Shown here in pieces: positions 1 through 17,500 of a stretch of DNA of 17,500 bases. Position 1 is the first letter of the stretch, and each line of letters starts with the position of its first letter. The DNA comes from Salpingoeca rosetta (lineage: Eukaryota > Opisthokonta > Choanoflagellata > Craspedida > Salpingoecidae), in assembly GCF_000188695.1 (NCBI RefSeq), contig NW_004754927.1, positions 147,766-165,265 on the forward strand. The letters are read 5' to 3'. A program made the position numbers and the translations under genes. Below the pieces are notes generated by a model. That model made no database searches and was not told where the DNA came from. It was given only the letters and a program-made list of their open reading frames with translations.

Positions 1-19
1 GTTGAGCAACAACACACAG

Positions 20-84
20 GAAAATGCACACTTACACTTACACACACACACACACACACACACTTCGCACACACACACACACTT

Positions 85-135
<51 letters not shown>

Positions 136-248
136 TACACACACACACACACACGCTTACACACACACACACACACACACACGAGCACACACGAGCACAC
201 GCACACACACACACACGAGCACACGCACGAGCACACACGAGCACACGC
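20..248. repeat. CA-rich simple sequence at left edge
   Basis: Interrupted (CA)n with TTACA and CGAGCACA variants. Read on the minus strand it is TG-rich and starts right after the proposed donor of the divergent exon, so it may be the first part of that gene's intron. Apparent open frames here are only Thr-His or Cys-Val repeats. Confidence 0.9.
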
Positions 249-264
249 ATGAACATGCAGACAC

Positions 265-546
265 CTTTTGGATGTGCACCGAGTGTGGTTGGCGATAAAA
301 GAGGGTCCATTGCAGCCAGAGCCGCCAGTGCTGTAGGAGTGCCAGCTGCTGGGCCAGGGCCAATGATATGCGGGCCACACGGCGTGGATTGCAGATCACT
401 TTGGCCACCTCCAGCATCCCTTTCTTCCCTGGTGGATGCGCCTGTCGCCTCCACTGCAGCCACACCACAAACCCAAACCATGCACATGCCACACCCACCA
501 CGCCCCCTGCCAACGTGCTCGCTGCCAACATGCTACTGGCCATCAT
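265..546 (-). CDS. Probable first coding exon of a divergent, unidentified membrane-anchored protein
   Basis: On the minus strand an ATG at 546-544 opens 94 codons ending in ATC CAA AAG, directly followed by GT at 264-263, a plausible donor. The peptide begins MMASSMLAAS and has a hydrophobic stretch at about residues 6-31 (TLAGGVVGVACAWFGFVVW) followed by LQWRRQ, which suits a signal anchor with its charged flank on one side. The rest is helix-like and Leu/Arg/Trp-rich (ARISLALAQQLALLQHWRLW). Beyond the proposed donor the sense strand is TG-rich, the same intron pattern as in CAD. I recognise no family. An alternative is that CAG at 549-547 is an acceptor and this is an internal exon. The rest of the gene would lie left of the window. 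Confidence 0.45.
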
Positions 547-1155
547 CCTGCACAAACACAAGGCCACCCTTCCACCAACACGAGGTATCACACTGCCCAC
601 CGACCACCACCTCGTTGTCCTCCCTTCTTCCGCTTCGTTGTGGTGTTAAAACAGCATCGAATCCCTTGTGTTCCGTCCATCAGAGAAACCTGCACCGCAT
701 TGTGCAATCCAAAATCTCACACATTTCGCGCGACGTCTCGCCCCAGCCAGCCAGCGCCGTTGCAAATCCACACGTGGGTGGGCTTGGGCAAGGCTTCTGC
801 CTGCTTGCGGTGCTTGCCTGCTTGCTCCCTAGCGTCGCATGCGACGACGTGCAACGCGCAGGTGCACGTGGTGGTTCATTTTCCAGTGTGCTGTGCTCGG
901 ATCGTGCTCACACATCATCGTTGTCGTTGTCGTGGTTTGGCTGCTCCCCCTCCCCCGCTTGCTCCTCGCTGTGCAGTCCTACCTCCAAAACCCAGGCACA
1001 AGCATCAACCAAGCCAAGCAACCAAGCCAATCAATCAATCAATCAAATCAAGAGCTCTGCTGGTTGATCAAGACAGAGGCCATCCATCACCCGTCCACCT
1101 TGTGCTTGCCCGCAGCCTTGTGAGACTCCGCCGCTTGTGAGACTTCACCGTCGCA
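547..1155. promoter_or_regulatory. Upstream region between CAD and the putative divergent exon
   Basis: This 609-bp stretch has no supported gene. If the minus-strand exon is real it is a bidirectional promoter plus both 5' UTRs. Visible elements are a 14-bp perfect palindrome at 833-846, a CCAAT pentamer at 1027-1031 overlapping a run of TCAA tetramers to about 1046, and two imperfect copies of CTTGTGAGACT just before the start codon (about 1118-1147). C/T-rich stretches around 940-1000 end in TGTGCAG and could belong to a 5' UTR intron. I see no convincing TATA box. The transcription start cannot be placed from sequence alone. Confidence 0.4.
833..846. promoter_or_regulatory. 14-bp perfect palindrome in the upstream region
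   Basis: CGTCGCATGCGACG reads identically on both strands and the symmetry stops at 832/847. It lies about 310 bp before the CAD start codon and about 290 bp from the divergent ATG, so it could be a shared dimeric factor site. No factor is assigned. Confidence 0.35.

Positions 1156-17500
<16,345 letters not shown>

Noticed and set aside
20..248. Left-edge repeats as a telomere or transposon end
   Set aside because: The units are CA dinucleotides with irregular variants, with no telomeric G-triplet unit and no terminal inverted repeats seen.
547..600. Extending the divergent exon upstream to a GTG at 600
   Set aside because: GTG is not an expected start in a eukaryotic nuclear gene; the ATG at 546 is the first usable start and precedes the hydrophobic segment.
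24..1067. A long open frame on the + strand covering the CA repeats and the upstream region
   Set aside because: The start is pure Thr-His repeat, which cannot contain stops, and the rest is low-complexity with no recognisable motif. The opposite strand gives a more gene-like exon.

Overview
This window is eukaryotic. It is filled almost entirely by one intron-dense gene on the + strand for CAD, the multifunctional enzyme of de novo pyrimidine synthesis. By comparison with animal CAD I could place 49 coding exons, from the start codon at 1156 to the right edge. They join to 6,420 coding bases (2,140 codons) with the phase kept at all 48 junctions and no internal stop. Every intron is GT-AG and 107-321 bp long. 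Only about the last 70 residues of the aspartate transcarbamylase domain appear to lie beyond the window, judging from human CAD (about 2,225 residues).

Layout: 1-264 is CA-rich simple sequence. 265-546 on the minus strand is a probable first exon of an unidentified, divergently transcribed membrane-anchored protein. 547-1155 is the shared upstream region. CAD follows: glutaminase (exons 1-10), carbamoyl-phosphate synthetase halves A (exons 11-23) and B (exons 24-32), the regulatory MGS domain (exons 32-35), a dihydroorotase-like domain (exons 35-42), a basic Ser/Thr/Arg-rich linker (exons 43-44), and aspartate transcarbamylase (exons 44-49). The first two enzymes make carbamoyl phosphate from glutamine, bicarbonate and ATP, and transcarbamylase joins it to aspartate.

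The main biological point is that the dihydroorotase-like domain keeps its fold and position but has lost every catalytic and metal-binding residue I could align. This is the same state as fungal URA2, although the rest of the protein reads close to animal CAD. The cell should therefore need a separate dihydroorotase gene.

The introns are the other striking feature. Most carry (TG)n tracts near the donor or (CA)n tracts near the acceptor on the coding strand. Donors favour C at +4 (25 of 48). Four introns are stop-free multiples of three. The very high intron density, GC-rich coding third positions, standard genetic code and animal-like CAD suggest a unicellular relative of animals, with a choanoflagellate-like organism as my best guess. 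That assignment is inference. I saw no RNA gene, transposon, CRISPR array or bacterial operon, and no wholly new system.
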